Positions 25,959 through 37,489 of a stretch of 64,000 nt of DNA are shown piece after piece. Each line of letters opens with the position of its first letter. The stretch's first letter is position 1. Position numbers and translations under genes: made by a program. The notes under the pieces were generated by a model. It saw only the letters and a program-made list of their open reading frames with translations, did not search any database and was not told where the DNA came from. This DNA is from Caulobacter sp. 602-2 (lineage in GTDB: Bacteria > Pseudomonadota > Alphaproteobacteria > Caulobacterales > Caulobacteraceae), in assembly GCF_011043625.1 (NCBI RefSeq), contig NZ_JAAKGT010000002.1:124001-188000 (forward strand), in the 5' to 3' direction.

Positions 25959-27488
25959 ATGTCGAGCATGCTGAGATCAATGGCGGCCGCCTGCGCCGCG
26001 ATCTGCCTGGCCGTGACGGTCAGCGGATGCGCCGCGCCCAGCGCCTGGCGGCCGGAGGGCCTCCGCAATACCGCCCGGAACCTGCTGGCGCCGAAAAAGC
26101 CGGTCTTCTATTTCGATCGCGTCAGCCCCGATCCGTACGAGGCCGTGAAGGTCTATGTCGACAGCCGGGGGGACCTCTACCCGGAAGACCGTCCGGGCGT
26201 GGCGGGCGGCCTGCCTCGCGCCTTCGTCCCGAGCGGCTATCGGCCCAACTGGTGGTCGCTGCGCACGCTGATGAACGATCGCTCGACGCGTAGCCCCCAG
26301 CCTGCGGTCGGCACGCTCCTCTGCGGCCGCGTCGCGCGGGGGTCGACCGCCGAACGCATGTGCGAGGCCGCACCCGACTATAGCCGCTGGAAGTCCCTGC
26401 AGGCCGAGCTCTGGCGCGACAAGGCCCGCTCCGTCGTGGCCGGCGCTGACGACGACACCGTCTTCGTCGTGCTGCTCCATGGCTTCAACGTCGCGCGGGG
26501 CGACGCCGACTACGCCTATGCCAAGGCCAGCCTGTCCGCCGCGAGCCGAAGGCCCGGAACGCTGCGCTTCATCGAGGTGCACTGGGACGGCGGCGACACC
26601 ACCTCGGCCTGGAACCGAGCCCAGTACAGCGGCCAGTTCGTGGGCCTGGGCGTGCGCCAGCTGCTGTCGGAGATCCGGGCGGCGGATCCCAAGGGCGCGG
26701 CCCGGCCCATCCGGATCGTCACCCACAGTTCCGGCGCCTTCGTGGCCGGCGGCCTGCTGGGCGACTCCCGCCTGCCCAACGGCACGTTCTGGCGCACGTT
26801 CAGCGGCAGTTGCGCGGGCAGGCCCGCGAGCCTCGACGCGGCGATCAAGGACCGGATGCCCGAATGCGCCGACAATGTCTGGGCGCGCCTGCAACTGGCG
26901 CAACAGGTCGAGCCCGGCGGCCCGCCGCTCATCCCGCCGCCCGCCTATGACGACATCCGCATCCTGATGCTCGCCGCCGCCACGCCGGCCCAGACGTTCA
27001 CGGGCGGTGGACCTCCCAAGGCCGCCGGCCTGATGGCCCCCAACGTCCAGCTGTTCGTGTCGGTGAACCGCTCCGACGAGGCGATCAACAAGAGCGGGTT
27101 TGGTCCGACGACGCCGTTCACCAGCGACACGACCCTCGGCGCCCTGAAGGACGACTACTGCAGCCTGCAGCGGAATCTCGATCAGCGGCGGAGCCAAAAC
27201 CCGGCCGATAAACACCGCGCCTATGGGTTCGAGTTCACGCGCGAAGACCCGATACCACGCGGCTGGTGGCGCAGGCCCACGGGCGAGGGCAAGGCCTGGA
27301 TGGCGGCCCGCGCCAGCGAGGACGAACGCCAGGCCCACAGCCTGCCGCTCTATCTGGATCAGGCCGCTTTCGACCGCTACGACGTGCTGAACCTCTTCAT
27401 GAACTATTCGGGCGCCGACGACCCGGCGTTCCTGGCGCGCCTGAAGGCCAACACGACGCGCTTGCCCTGCGACGGGGACGCCGAATGA
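25959..27488 (+). CDS. Exported lipoprotein of the alpha/beta-hydrolase (DUF900-like) type
   Basis: A 509-residue protein whose N-terminus (MLRSMAAACAAICLAVTVSGC) ends in a lipobox with the cysteine at residue 24 of the long form; an ATG at 25968 is an equally good start. The core includes VFVVLLHGFNVARGDADYAYA (strand and oxyanion loop) and PIRIVTHSSGAFVAGGLL, where the nucleophile elbow reads THSSG rather than GxSxG. It resembles DUF900-type esterases, with long insertions and a C-terminal tail of about 150 residues. Its stop overlaps the start of the next gene (ATGA), so the two are translationally coupled. The substrate is unknown. Confidence 0.75.
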   Translation: MSSMLRSMAAACAAICLAVTVSGCAAPSAWRPEGLRNTARNLLAPKKPVFYFDRVSPDPYEAVKVYVDSRGDLYPEDRPGVAGGLPRAFVPSGYRPNWWSLRTLMNDRSTRSPQPAVGTLLCGRVARGSTAERMCEAAPDYSRWKSLQAELWRDKARSVVAGADDDTVFVVLLHGFNVARGDADYAYAKASLSAASRRPGTLRFIEVHWDGGDTTSAWNRAQYSGQFVGLGVRQLLSEIRAADPKGAARPIRIVTHSSGAFVAGGLLGDSRLPNGTFWRTFSGSCAGRPASLDAAIKDRMPECADNVWARLQLAQQVEPGGPPLIPPPAYDDIRILMLAAATPAQTFTGGGPPKAAGLMAPNVQLFVSVNRSDEAINKSGFGPTTPFTSDTTLGALKDDYCSLQRNLDQRRSQNPADKHRAYGFEFTREDPIPRGWWRRPTGEGKAWMAARASEDERQAHSLPLYLDQAAFDRYDVLNLFMNYSGADDPAFLARLKANTTRLPCDGDAE

Positions 27489-28555
27489 CGCCCCGCCTGA
27501 AGAGCGCCCGCAACCTCGCCGGCGCGTTCATCTCGGCGGCGCTGGCCATGCTGGCCGCGCCGACCGTCGGGCTCGCCCAGGAGCGGGTCGCGGGCTGCGT
27601 CCTGGACGCCCAGACCCCGCCCCCCGTCGAGGCGCGGTCCATCACCGTCACCTTCTACGGCGTCAGCACCCTGATGTTCGACGACGGCGAGAGCCGCCTG
27701 CTCATCGACGGCTTCTTCAGCCGCCCCGAAACCCTGGCGGGCCGGCTGTGGAGCAAGCCCGGCCTCGTCGCCGACCGGATGACGGGCGCCTTGCCCGTCA
27801 GCGCCGTCCTGTTCGCCCACGCCCACCACGACCACGCGATGGATCTGGAAGCCGTGGCCCAGGCCGCGCCGGAAGCGGTCATCGTCGGCACGCCCGCCGT
27901 CGGCCTGCTCGCCGCGTCCCGCCACGTCGCGCACGAACGGATCTGCGCGCCGACGTCTCCTGGCCCGAACGCCATGCGTTATGGCCGCTATCGCGTCACC
28001 GCCTTCGACACGCCCCACGGCGACAGCCCGTTCTATATCCGCTGGTTCATCGACCATGAACCGAAGGCCGCGCCCAAGGACGGCGACCGGTTCTGGAGCT
28101 TCAAGGACGGCAAGAACCGCTCCTACCTGATCGAGAACGGGTCCACGAAGATCCTGATCCACCCCAGCGCAAGCCCGGCGCAGCTGGGCGGGCTGGGCGC
28201 CCAGGTCGTGTTCATGGGCATCGGCCGGCTGGGATCGATGCCCGACAAGGCGTTTGGTCCGGTCCTGACCAGCGTGCTGGGCGACAGGCCGGCGACGGTG
28301 ATCCCCATCCACTGGGACAGCTTCGCCCGCTCGCTCGACAAGCCCCTGGTCAACACGCCATGGCCCGGCGACAAGGTCCCGCTCGGGTTCGAGCGCCTGT
28401 GCGCCTACACCGGGCCGAAACGGTGGCCGGTGCGCCGCATGGAAGCCCTCTCGGCCGTGCGGATCACGCCGGCCGGCGAGGTCGAGCCCGTGACGGGAAT
28501 GATCCGAGACGGCTGCGACCCCGCCACCTGGCCAAAAAAGCAGAAGGGGAAGTAG
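27485..28555 (+). CDS. Exported metallo-beta-lactamase-fold hydrolase
   Basis: A 356-residue protein with a signal peptide (LAGAFISAALAMLAAPTVGLAQ). The metallo-hydrolase fold is shown by VTFYGVSTLMFDDGESRLLIDGF and the metal motif FAHAHHDHAMD (HxHxDH). A further histidine lies in FDTPHGDSPF and the last in IPIHWDSFA. UlaG/YhfI-like proteins share this arrangement; the natural substrate is not evident. It overlaps the preceding hydrolase lipoprotein gene by ATGA, so both probably serve one pathway in the periplasm. Confidence 0.85.
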   Translation: MTPRLKSARNLAGAFISAALAMLAAPTVGLAQERVAGCVLDAQTPPPVEARSITVTFYGVSTLMFDDGESRLLIDGFFSRPETLAGRLWSKPGLVADRMTGALPVSAVLFAHAHHDHAMDLEAVAQAAPEAVIVGTPAVGLLAASRHVAHERICAPTSPGPNAMRYGRYRVTAFDTPHGDSPFYIRWFIDHEPKAAPKDGDRFWSFKDGKNRSYLIENGSTKILIHPSASPAQLGGLGAQVVFMGIGRLGSMPDKAFGPVLTSVLGDRPATVIPIHWDSFARSLDKPLVNTPWPGDKVPLGFERLCAYTGPKRWPVRRMEALSAVRITPAGEVEPVTGMIRDGCDPATWPKKQKGK

Positions 28556-28598
28556 CACCGGCGATCGACCACGGCCCTTTGGCGTATGCTGTCCCTAG

Positions 28599-28803
28599 GG
28601 TCTGGACTCAATTGGCGTGCAAAGAAACGTGTCTTCCCGGCCGGAGGAGCGCGTCAGCGATCCGTAGAGCCGGGATCTCCCACGTCGGCAGGTTCGAAAA
28701 CTGTGCGAGATCCCGGCGCTCCGCTGCGCTACGGCCGGGATGACAACTACTATAAGCTATTGATTCAGATAACTAATTACCCTCGCCCAATTGAGTACAG
28801 ACC
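28599..28803. repeat. 205-bp MITE-like element, copy 2
   Basis: It is the same length as copy 1 at 802-1006 and nearly identical. The ends form a 17-bp terminal inverted repeat with one mismatch: GGTCTGGACTCAATTGG (28599-28615) and the reverse complement of CCAATTGAGTACAGACC (28787-28803). It is flanked on both sides by CTAG (28595-28598 and 28804-28807), a clean 4-bp target duplication. The remaining sequence between the metallo-hydrolase and Het-C-like genes (28556-28926) shows nothing else I can support. Confidence 0.85.
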
Positions 28804-28926
28804 CTAGGCCCGCTTCCTCAACGCCTTGGACGCCCCTGGCGCGGCTGTGACATTCGGCACACCGGGCCTTAAGGGAATCCCCGACAGATGTGACCTTCGG
28901 TTGTCGCGTTCGAGGGGTTCAGCGTC

Positions 28927-29853
28927 ATGTCCAAGTCCGTCCGTTCGCGCCTGGTGGCCGCCGGCGTCGTCGCCGCGACGCTCGCCTCGGTCCTCGCGCC
29001 CCAGGCGCTGGCCTTCGGCACGGTGCGCAAGCTGGGCCAGAACGCCGAGCACGAGCGGATCACCCGCCGGGCGCTGGAGCCGGTCGGCTTCGAGCGGCTG
29101 ACCCTCAACCAGCTGGCTGGCACGAGCCTGATGGTCGGCGCCGGCAGCTTCGGCGCGGTCGGCGCGCCCGACCGGCCGTTCCGCGGGCTGATCAGCGTCA
29201 CCGAGGCCCATTGCGACGACGGCGACTGGTTCGACGCCCGCGACTACGCCCAGAGCCGCGGCAAGGCCGACCAGGCCCTGCGCGCCTGCCGCGACCTGAT
29301 GTACCGCAATCTCGACGAGGCCCTGCGCCGGGCCGGCGACCTGGTGCGCCCCGACCTGTCGCTGGGCCAGGTTTCTGTCAGCTCGGGCTGCAAGTTCGAC
29401 GAGGACGACAAGGACACCGCCAAGTGCCGGGTGCTGGAATATTTCGGCCTGGCCCTGCACGCCGCCCAGGACTTCTACTCGCACACCAACTGGGTCGACG
29501 CGCCCCGCGCCAGCCCGACGGTGAAGAACCCGCAAGGCCTGAACCACGACGCCCCCGCCGAATGGCTCGGCCCCGCCCTGCCCGCCGAGGTTCCCGCCGG
29601 CCTGATCAGCGGCTGCTACGGCTTTCCCGAATGGGCCAGCTGCGGCGGCCGCATCAAGCACGACTACCTCAACAAGGACACCGTCCACACCGATCGCGGC
29701 GGCTACGAGAAGGCCATGGCCGTCGCCGCCGCCGACACCCGCCTCAAGTGGGACCAGTTCTCCGACAAGGTCCGCCGGCAGTACGGCGAGACCCGGGGAA
29801 ACAAGATCCTGTGCGTGATCAAGGCGGACGATCCGGCCAAGGCCTGCGCCTGA
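28927..29853 (+). CDS. Exported Het-C/CinY-like protein
   Basis: A 308-residue protein with a signal peptide (SRLVAAGVVAATLASVLAPQALAFG). The central text EYFGLALHAAQDFYSHTNWVD is the hallmark of a zinc phospholipase C-like helical fold shared with the Het-C and CinY-type families. The mature protein also has C-rich stretches (HCDDGDW, SSGCKFDED, GCYGFPEWASCGG) that may form disulfides in the periplasm. Enzyme activity is not established for this group. It precedes two tandem paralogues of unknown function by 63 bases on the same strand and may be co-transcribed with them. Confidence 0.75.
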   Translation: MSKSVRSRLVAAGVVAATLASVLAPQALAFGTVRKLGQNAEHERITRRALEPVGFERLTLNQLAGTSLMVGAGSFGAVGAPDRPFRGLISVTEAHCDDGDWFDARDYAQSRGKADQALRACRDLMYRNLDEALRRAGDLVRPDLSLGQVSVSSGCKFDEDDKDTAKCRVLEYFGLALHAAQDFYSHTNWVDAPRASPTVKNPQGLNHDAPAEWLGPALPAEVPAGLISGCYGFPEWASCGGRIKHDYLNKDTVHTDRGGYEKAMAVAAADTRLKWDQFSDKVRRQYGETRGNKILCVIKADDPAKACA

Positions 29854-29916
29854 TCCGGGACCGTTGCGAAGCAAGCGGCCGCGTGATCTTAGTCGGCGGG
29901 TGACCGGGGGCCCTGA

Positions 29917-31455
29917 ATGATCTTGAGACTGGAACTCGTCGCCCTGGCCGCGGCGCTGTCCCTGGCCGCCGTCCCGGCGCAGGCCGCCCCGACCAAGGGG
30001 GGCGAGGACCTGGCGCGCGACGCCGACGCGGCGATCGCCCGGATGCTGGACCTGTCGAAGCCCAAGGCCTCCGCCGCCGGCGAGCAGTGCCCGACCGCCC
30101 TGGCCGACCAGGTCGACGCCCTGGTGGCCCGGCGCGGCTTCGACGCCCTCGACACCTTCCGCCGCGACGCGGTGTTGTACGCCGTCGTCGTCTGCCGGCC
30201 GTTCGACGATCCGCGCGCGGTGGCCGCCGCCCGTCGCCTCGACCGGGACGACGTCGCCCCGCCGATCTTGGCCTCGGCCAACATGGTGCTGCTGGCCGAC
30301 GCGGCCATGCGCAACGACGGCAAGGGCGAGCTGGCGGCGCTGGAGCGCGCCGTGGCCGCCGACGCCGCCCAGGTCACCGCCCTGCCGCCCGAGATGTACG
30401 GCCAGACGGTCGAGGACCTGAAAGGCGACCCGGCCGCCCGGGTCCGCGCGCTCGACCTGCTGCGCGGCCTGGACTGGCCTACCGAGGACGGCCACGACCA
30501 GGTCGACAACGACTGGGCCCTGGTCCGCGCCGAACTGGCCGCCGACGACGGCGACATGACCCGCGCCGGCGCCGTGCTCGATCGCGCCAGCAGCCTGCAC
30601 GTGCTGCTGGCCGTGGCCCAGGATAAGCGCTTCGCGCCGCTGTGGCCGCAGCTGGAGGCCGCCGGCCGCTTCGATTGGAAGGCCGTGCTCGAGGCCGATC
30701 TGGCCCGGGTCGAGGAGCAGTCCCGGCGCGAACCGGCCAATCTCAAGCGCATCGCCTATCGCGTGGACCACCTGCGCTCGCTGGGCCGGCGCGACGAGGC
30801 GATCGCCCTGGGCGGCGACTATGTCGGCCGCCTGCAGCGCGGCGAGGCCTTCGACGACGCCGAGCTTTCGGGCCCGATGCTGGTCGTCATCCAGGCCGCC
30901 GCGCTGAGCGAGGTCGGCCGCTTCGACGAGGCCGACGCCGCGCTGGTCAAGCCCGTGGCCCAGGACAAGCTGACCCAGAGCACCGCCCGCGCCGCCCTGC
31001 TGCTGGCCCTCGACCGCCCGACCGAGGTGCTCAAGGTGGTCGACGCCGCCGACACCGCGATCGCCTCGCCGTTCGGCCTGATGTGGCTGGACGAGCTGCG
31101 CGCCTGCGCCCGCCACCAGCTGGGCGACGAGGGCGCGGCCGGCAAGGCGCTCGACAAGCTGCGCAAGGCCTGGCGCGACAATCCCTACGCCCTTTCCGGC
31201 GCCCTGCTGTGCACCGGCCGCGACGACGAGGCCGCCCAGCTGATGATCCGCCGCCTGCGCGACCCGCCCCTGCGCGGCGACGCCCTCAAGGCCTTCCGCG
31301 ACGGCCCGGCGCCGCCCGTGGTCACCCCGCGCGACGCCGAGATCGACGCCCGCCGCCGCGCCCTGGTCGCCCGTCCCGAGGTGGTCGCGGTGATGCAGGA
31401 ATACGGCCGCGCGATCACCGTGCCGCTCAGCGGCGACTACGCGGGCGGGTACTAG
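29917..31455 (+). CDS. Exported helical-repeat protein, paralogue A
   Basis: A 512-residue protein with a signal peptide (ILRLELVALAAALSLAAVPAQAA). The rest is made of alternating helices rich in A, L, D and R (for example YRVDHLRSLGRRDEAIALGGDY and LLLALDRPTEVLKVVD), consistent with TPR-like repeats. Distinct motifs shared with the next gene are DQVDNDWAL, DKRFAPLWPQLEAAGRFDW and GRDDEAAQLMIRRLRDPPLRGDALKAF. The two are therefore a tandem duplication. No catalytic motif is visible. I do not recognise a named family; a periplasmic scaffolding or binding role is only a guess. Confidence 0.75.
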   Translation: MILRLELVALAAALSLAAVPAQAAPTKGGEDLARDADAAIARMLDLSKPKASAAGEQCPTALADQVDALVARRGFDALDTFRRDAVLYAVVVCRPFDDPRAVAAARRLDRDDVAPPILASANMVLLADAAMRNDGKGELAALERAVAADAAQVTALPPEMYGQTVEDLKGDPAARVRALDLLRGLDWPTEDGHDQVDNDWALVRAELAADDGDMTRAGAVLDRASSLHVLLAVAQDKRFAPLWPQLEAAGRFDWKAVLEADLARVEEQSRREPANLKRIAYRVDHLRSLGRRDEAIALGGDYVGRLQRGEAFDDAELSGPMLVVIQAAALSEVGRFDEADAALVKPVAQDKLTQSTARAALLLALDRPTEVLKVVDAADTAIASPFGLMWLDELRACARHQLGDEGAAGKALDKLRKAWRDNPYALSGALLCTGRDDEAAQLMIRRLRDPPLRGDALKAFRDGPAPPVVTPRDAEIDARRRALVARPEVVAVMQEYGRAITVPLSGDYAGGY

Positions 31456-31476
31456 GTTACGATCGGAAAGACAGTG

Positions 31477-33003
31477 ATGACCCGCCTTACCGCCCGCGCG
31501 GCCCTGCTGGCCGCGGCCGGCCTCTCGTCGATCGCCCTGGCCCGCCCCGCCCTCGCCAGGACAGCCGAGACGGCGGCGTTCGGCGTCCAGGCGCAGCAGC
31601 TCGCCGACGCCGCCGGCGCCCAGGGCGGGCGCGCCTGCGAAGCCCCCATGATCGGCCAGGTGGCGGCGACGACCGACGCCGCCGGCTTCGACCAGCTGGA
31701 CGTCGCCCCGCGCGAGGTCCTGCTCCAGATCCGGATGAACTGCGCCGCGCGCGCCGGAGGCCGCCCGACCGCCACGGCCGCCGCCCGCCGCCTGACCGCC
31801 GGCGAGTTCCAGCCCGAGGTGCGCGGCGGGGCCGCTCTCCAGGTCGCCCTGGACGATCTCGCCAGGTCCGACACCCGTTCGTTGGCCCAGAACATCCGCA
31901 TCGTGCTGGAAACCACGCCCGACAGGGCCGTCGCCCTGCCGCTGCAGCTGTACGCCTTGGTCCTCAGCGACCGGGACCTCGACCCGGCCTTCATCACCGC
32001 CCTGCGGCGCGCGCCCTGGACCACCGAGGAGGCCCACAGCAAGGTCGACAACGACTGGGCCCTGCGCGAGGCCGTCCAGGCCGCCGACGCCGGCGACATG
32101 ACCCGGGCCTCGGCCGCGCTGTCGCGCGCCAGCGAGCCCTCGGTCCTGATGGCCGTCTACCAGGATCGCCGCTTCGAGCGGCTGTGGCCGCAGATGCAGG
32201 CCGAGGGCCGCTTCGACTGGCGCGCAAAGGAAACCGCCCGCCTGGCCGGGATCGACGAGCGCATCGCCCGCGAGCCCCGCCGCCTGGAGCTGGTCGTCCA
32301 GCGCATCCAGGCCCTGCGCTATCTCGAGCGCTACGACGAGGCCCGAGCGGTCGGCGCCGACTACGCCAGGCGCCTCGAGAAGGACAACGCTTTCGACGAC
32401 CAGAACGACCAGAAGGCCTGGGTGCTCTACGCCTATGCCAGCGTGCTCGACGACCTCGGCGAGACGGCCCCGGCCGACGCGGCCCTCGTCACCGCCGCCG
32501 ACGGATCCGACAAGATCAGCCAGCACGTCAACCGCGCCGCCCTTCTGGTGCAGCAGGGGCGCGCGGCGGAGGCTCTGGAAACCCTCGACAAGATTCCGCC
32601 AGGCTACGGCTCGCCCTACGGCCGCATGGTGACCGCCAGCAACAGGCTGTGCGCCCTGGCCCTGCTCGACCGCCGCCAGGAGGCCGAGGCCGAGCTGGCC
32701 AAGCTGACGTCCAACTGGCGCGACGAGCCGGGCTCCGCGGTCCACGGCCTAGCCTGCCTGCAGCGCGACGACGAGGCCGCCGCCCTGCTGATCCACTGGC
32801 TGGAGGACCCGGGCCTGCGCGGCGACGCCCTGGCCTGGTTCCGCACCGGTCGCCAGCCGCCCGGCGCCAAGGCCGCCGCGGACAAGACCCCGCCGATCCT
32901 CCGCCGCGCTTCCCAGCTGGGCGCGCGCCCCGACGTCCAGGCCGCCCTCGCCAAGGTCGGCCGCCCCCTCGACTACGACCTGGCCAGCCAGTACGGCAGC
33001 TGA
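31477..33003 (+). CDS. Exported helical-repeat protein, paralogue B
   Basis: A 508-residue protein with a signal peptide (TRLTARAALLAAAGLSSIALARPALA). ATG at 31477 is chosen, next to a GTG at 31474 in the same frame. It follows paralogue A after 21 bases. Shared motifs are SKVDNDWAL, DRRFERLWPQMQAEGRFDW and QRDDEAAALLIHWLEDPGLRGDALAWF, with the same order and spacing. Helical pairs such as LRYLERYDEARAVGADYARRLE again suggest TPR-like repeats. The sequences have diverged considerably elsewhere, so the duplication is not recent. Confidence 0.75.
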   Translation: MTRLTARAALLAAAGLSSIALARPALARTAETAAFGVQAQQLADAAGAQGGRACEAPMIGQVAATTDAAGFDQLDVAPREVLLQIRMNCAARAGGRPTATAAARRLTAGEFQPEVRGGAALQVALDDLARSDTRSLAQNIRIVLETTPDRAVALPLQLYALVLSDRDLDPAFITALRRAPWTTEEAHSKVDNDWALREAVQAADAGDMTRASAALSRASEPSVLMAVYQDRRFERLWPQMQAEGRFDWRAKETARLAGIDERIAREPRRLELVVQRIQALRYLERYDEARAVGADYARRLEKDNAFDDQNDQKAWVLYAYASVLDDLGETAPADAALVTAADGSDKISQHVNRAALLVQQGRAAEALETLDKIPPGYGSPYGRMVTASNRLCALALLDRRQEAEAELAKLTSNWRDEPGSAVHGLACLQRDDEAAALLIHWLEDPGLRGDALAWFRTGRQPPGAKAAADKTPPILRRASQLGARPDVQAALAKVGRPLDYDLASQYGS

Positions 33004-33027
33004 GCGCCCTGGCGCCACTTCCCGCCA

Positions 33028-33052
33028 CCTGCTGACACCGGCTGTCAGCAGG
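33028..33052. promoter_or_regulatory. Perfect 10-bp dyad before uvrB
   Basis: CCTGCTGACA-CCGGC-TGTCAGCAGG lies 24 bases after paralogue B and 40 bases before uvrB. No T-run follows on the plus strand. It may be a terminator stem for the upstream genes or an operator for uvrB; nothing in the sequence decides. Confidence 0.5.
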
Positions 33053-33092
33053 CCCTCTGGTCTTCGCCGGCGCGGGCGCCTAGATTTGGCCC

Positions 33093-35360
<2,268 letters not shown>

Positions 35361-35368
35361 GGGTGCTT

Positions 35369-37489
35369 TCACTTAGCCCGCATCAGAATTTCCACATTTT
35401 CTCTAACGCCGCCTTGGGGTAACGACGCCGCCCTGGACGCAACCACTCGAGTGCGAATTATTTTTCTCAGACTTAGAATAGAAAAATTTTCTATAATTCT
35501 ATTTGAAAGGGAATAGATAGCGATCGCACTTACGCAAATCCAAACGAAAACTTTAACATATATATTTATTTGTATTGAATTTAAAAACACAGAAGCCATG
35601 GCTGTTATTGAAATAGCGCAAAACAATATAGTCACGATCAGCCAATACGAATCCGCCTCCCGATGCCATTGACCAATCAAAACGGCAGCCGTTTCTCGCG
35701 CCTCCACAGCGCCCCTCTGCAACTGAAGACCGGCCTTAGCTGCATCTAGGCGTGCCCGCTCACTATCAGCCAGCGCTGCCCCCATGGCCTCCTCATGCCG
35801 GATCGACACCGCCAGACGCTCACGCTGCGCCTTTAGGCGCTCATCTTTAGCCGCAGCCTCACGGATAATGCGCGCAACCTCCGAAGCATTCTCAGCGGTT
35901 ACGACCTCCGGATCATTCCCCGTCGCTATCGTGATTTCGCGCAACGCCACCGGATCACCCATTACAGCGTCCAGCTGCTCCGTCGAAAACAGAGAAAGCT
36001 GCTCGACCGTTTCCCTCACTCTCTTAATAACTAGAGGGGAGGTTTTAAGCACCAACTCACACGATGATAGCAATTCGCCGCGACTTATCCTTTCCCCCTC
36101 AGATGTCCCATAAGCCAAGAGAAATAGCGTCGAAAAATGCCTCATTTCGACAGCCGGCGGTATGGCGTACGATGGCCACCCATCCACCTTTCGACGACAA
36201 TAGACATCTGAATACCGAACAAGAACAGAACTTCTCGTTAGGAATAGAAATTTTGACGAGAAAGCATCGGATGTATAATTTCCACCTCGACGCCTAATTA
36301 TATAGGCTATAGATTTCGCATCCCTAGCCTTTCTATTCCCAACCATGGACTCATAGTATGGAAGACCAGATGCAAAACGCTCAATTTCCGAATCATTGAA
36401 AATTTCTTTTGACTGTATAGAACTCAATATATTTGCATTTAGGATCTGAATACCAAGCCCTTTCACCTCCTGATCCGGCTTTGCTACAAAATTGGAAGCA
36501 CGCCTCTCAGATACGATGTTTCCGCGAATTGTATCCGCGACCATCCCATACCTTTGACCAGGAGCCTTTCCGAGAACAGCCTGGACAATTTCCTTAGCCT
36601 CTTCGATAGAGTGCTGAAGAGCCACAACTCCAATTCCGTGCTTCTTACACAGACTCAGCACGGAAGAAGCGGCCTGCGCTCGCCCAACCCCCATTAAACC
36701 GACCGCATCCAGCAGCAATGGCCCATCAAACACAACTGTAAGGTCTATCTTTTGAGGCGCAGGCTTGACCGGATCCCTAAGCTCAGACACCAGATCCATA
36801 AGGAACCCAATTTCCGCTAAAGTTGCGACTTTTGCAAATAAATCTATACGCTCACGCGATAACCACTGAGAAAAAGACGCAAACAATACGACAATATGTT
36901 TATCGATTCCAAAAAATCTCTCTTCAGCGTCCATATTTCCCGATATGGATAACCTTTCTTTTTTATTACCATCAACAATAGAATCTACCCAAATTTTCAG
37001 TTCATCTTTATCATTAACGTCGACATTAGTCGCCCACTGTATAAACAGATTTTTCCATTCTTCGAAATTATATTCCGCCCTAAATATAGGAGAAGTAGCT
37101 TCCAAAAATTGTAAAAATTCCTCAATTATTATTGATATATCCCTCTCAGCCTCAAGTACAGACTCATCAACTCTTAGCTCATCAACCTTCTCCGTATAAA
37201 AGTATAGTGCACCATCTCCGTTTCGCGCGCCCTCCCGAAGATACCCTTCAGCCAAGAGGCCCAGCGACAGCGCCTCAGCCGCATAAGCGGTAAATTGGGA
37301 GCCAAATATGGGTTGCAGAGAAGTAGCGAGAGCGTCCGGTAAAAATTGTTGCCCCGATTTCCCGATTAAAAAGGGAAGCACAAGCGGGACAAGCGCATGC
37401 TGGGGCGACTGGCCACGCTGTCTGGCGTTATCGAAAAGCGCGTATGAAGCAAGGGTTTGACGTGCATACTGTCGAGTAGTCATCTGCAC
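35369..37489 (-). CDS. AT-rich island gene: putative PIN-like nuclease with coiled coil and two membrane segments
   Basis: A 706-residue protein in a segment clearly richer in A and T, with different codon use from its neighbours, so probably acquired. Residues ~1-245 are helical and unrecognised. Residues ~248-425 resemble a PIN domain: D255 and D261 in TVVFDGPLLLDAVGLMG, E296/E297/E300 in LQHSIEEAKEIV, D390 in RKARDAKSIAYIIRRRGG and T418 in KFLFLTRSSVLV. These are the expected places for the acidic and Thr/Ser metal-site residues. Residues ~540-608 are a charged coiled coil (RLKAQRERLAVSIRHEEAMG). Two hydrophobic segments follow (~615-636 and ~641-663), leaving the nuclease part in the cytoplasm. 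Function is inferred; a defence or toxin role is possible. Confidence 0.6.
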   Translation of the reverse strand: MQMTTRQYARQTLASYALFDNARQRGQSPQHALVPLVLPFLIGKSGQQFLPDALATSLQPIFGSQFTAYAAEALSLGLLAEGYLREGARNGDGALYFYTEKVDELRVDESVLEAERDISIIIEEFLQFLEATSPIFRAEYNFEEWKNLFIQWATNVDVNDKDELKIWVDSIVDGNKKERLSISGNMDAEERFFGIDKHIVVLFASFSQWLSRERIDLFAKVATLAEIGFLMDLVSELRDPVKPAPQKIDLTVVFDGPLLLDAVGLMGVGRAQAASSVLSLCKKHGIGVVALQHSIEEAKEIVQAVLGKAPGQRYGMVADTIRGNIVSERRASNFVAKPDQEVKGLGIQILNANILSSIQSKEIFNDSEIERFASGLPYYESMVGNRKARDAKSIAYIIRRRGGNYTSDAFSSKFLFLTRSSVLVRYSDVYCRRKVDGWPSYAIPPAVEMRHFSTLFLLAYGTSEGERISRGELLSSCELVLKTSPLVIKRVRETVEQLSLFSTEQLDAVMGDPVALREITIATGNDPEVVTAENASEVARIIREAAAKDERLKAQRERLAVSIRHEEAMGAALADSERARLDAAKAGLQLQRGAVEARETAAVLIGQWHREADSYWLIVTILFCAISITAMASVFLNSIQINIYVKVFVWICVSAIAIYSLSNRIIENFSILSLRKIIRTRVVASRAASLPQGGVRENVEILMRAK

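Noticed and set aside
33004..33092. Search for an SOS box (GTTC-N7-GTTC) before uvrB.
   Set aside because: No such pair is present in this interval; only the 33028-33052 dyad.
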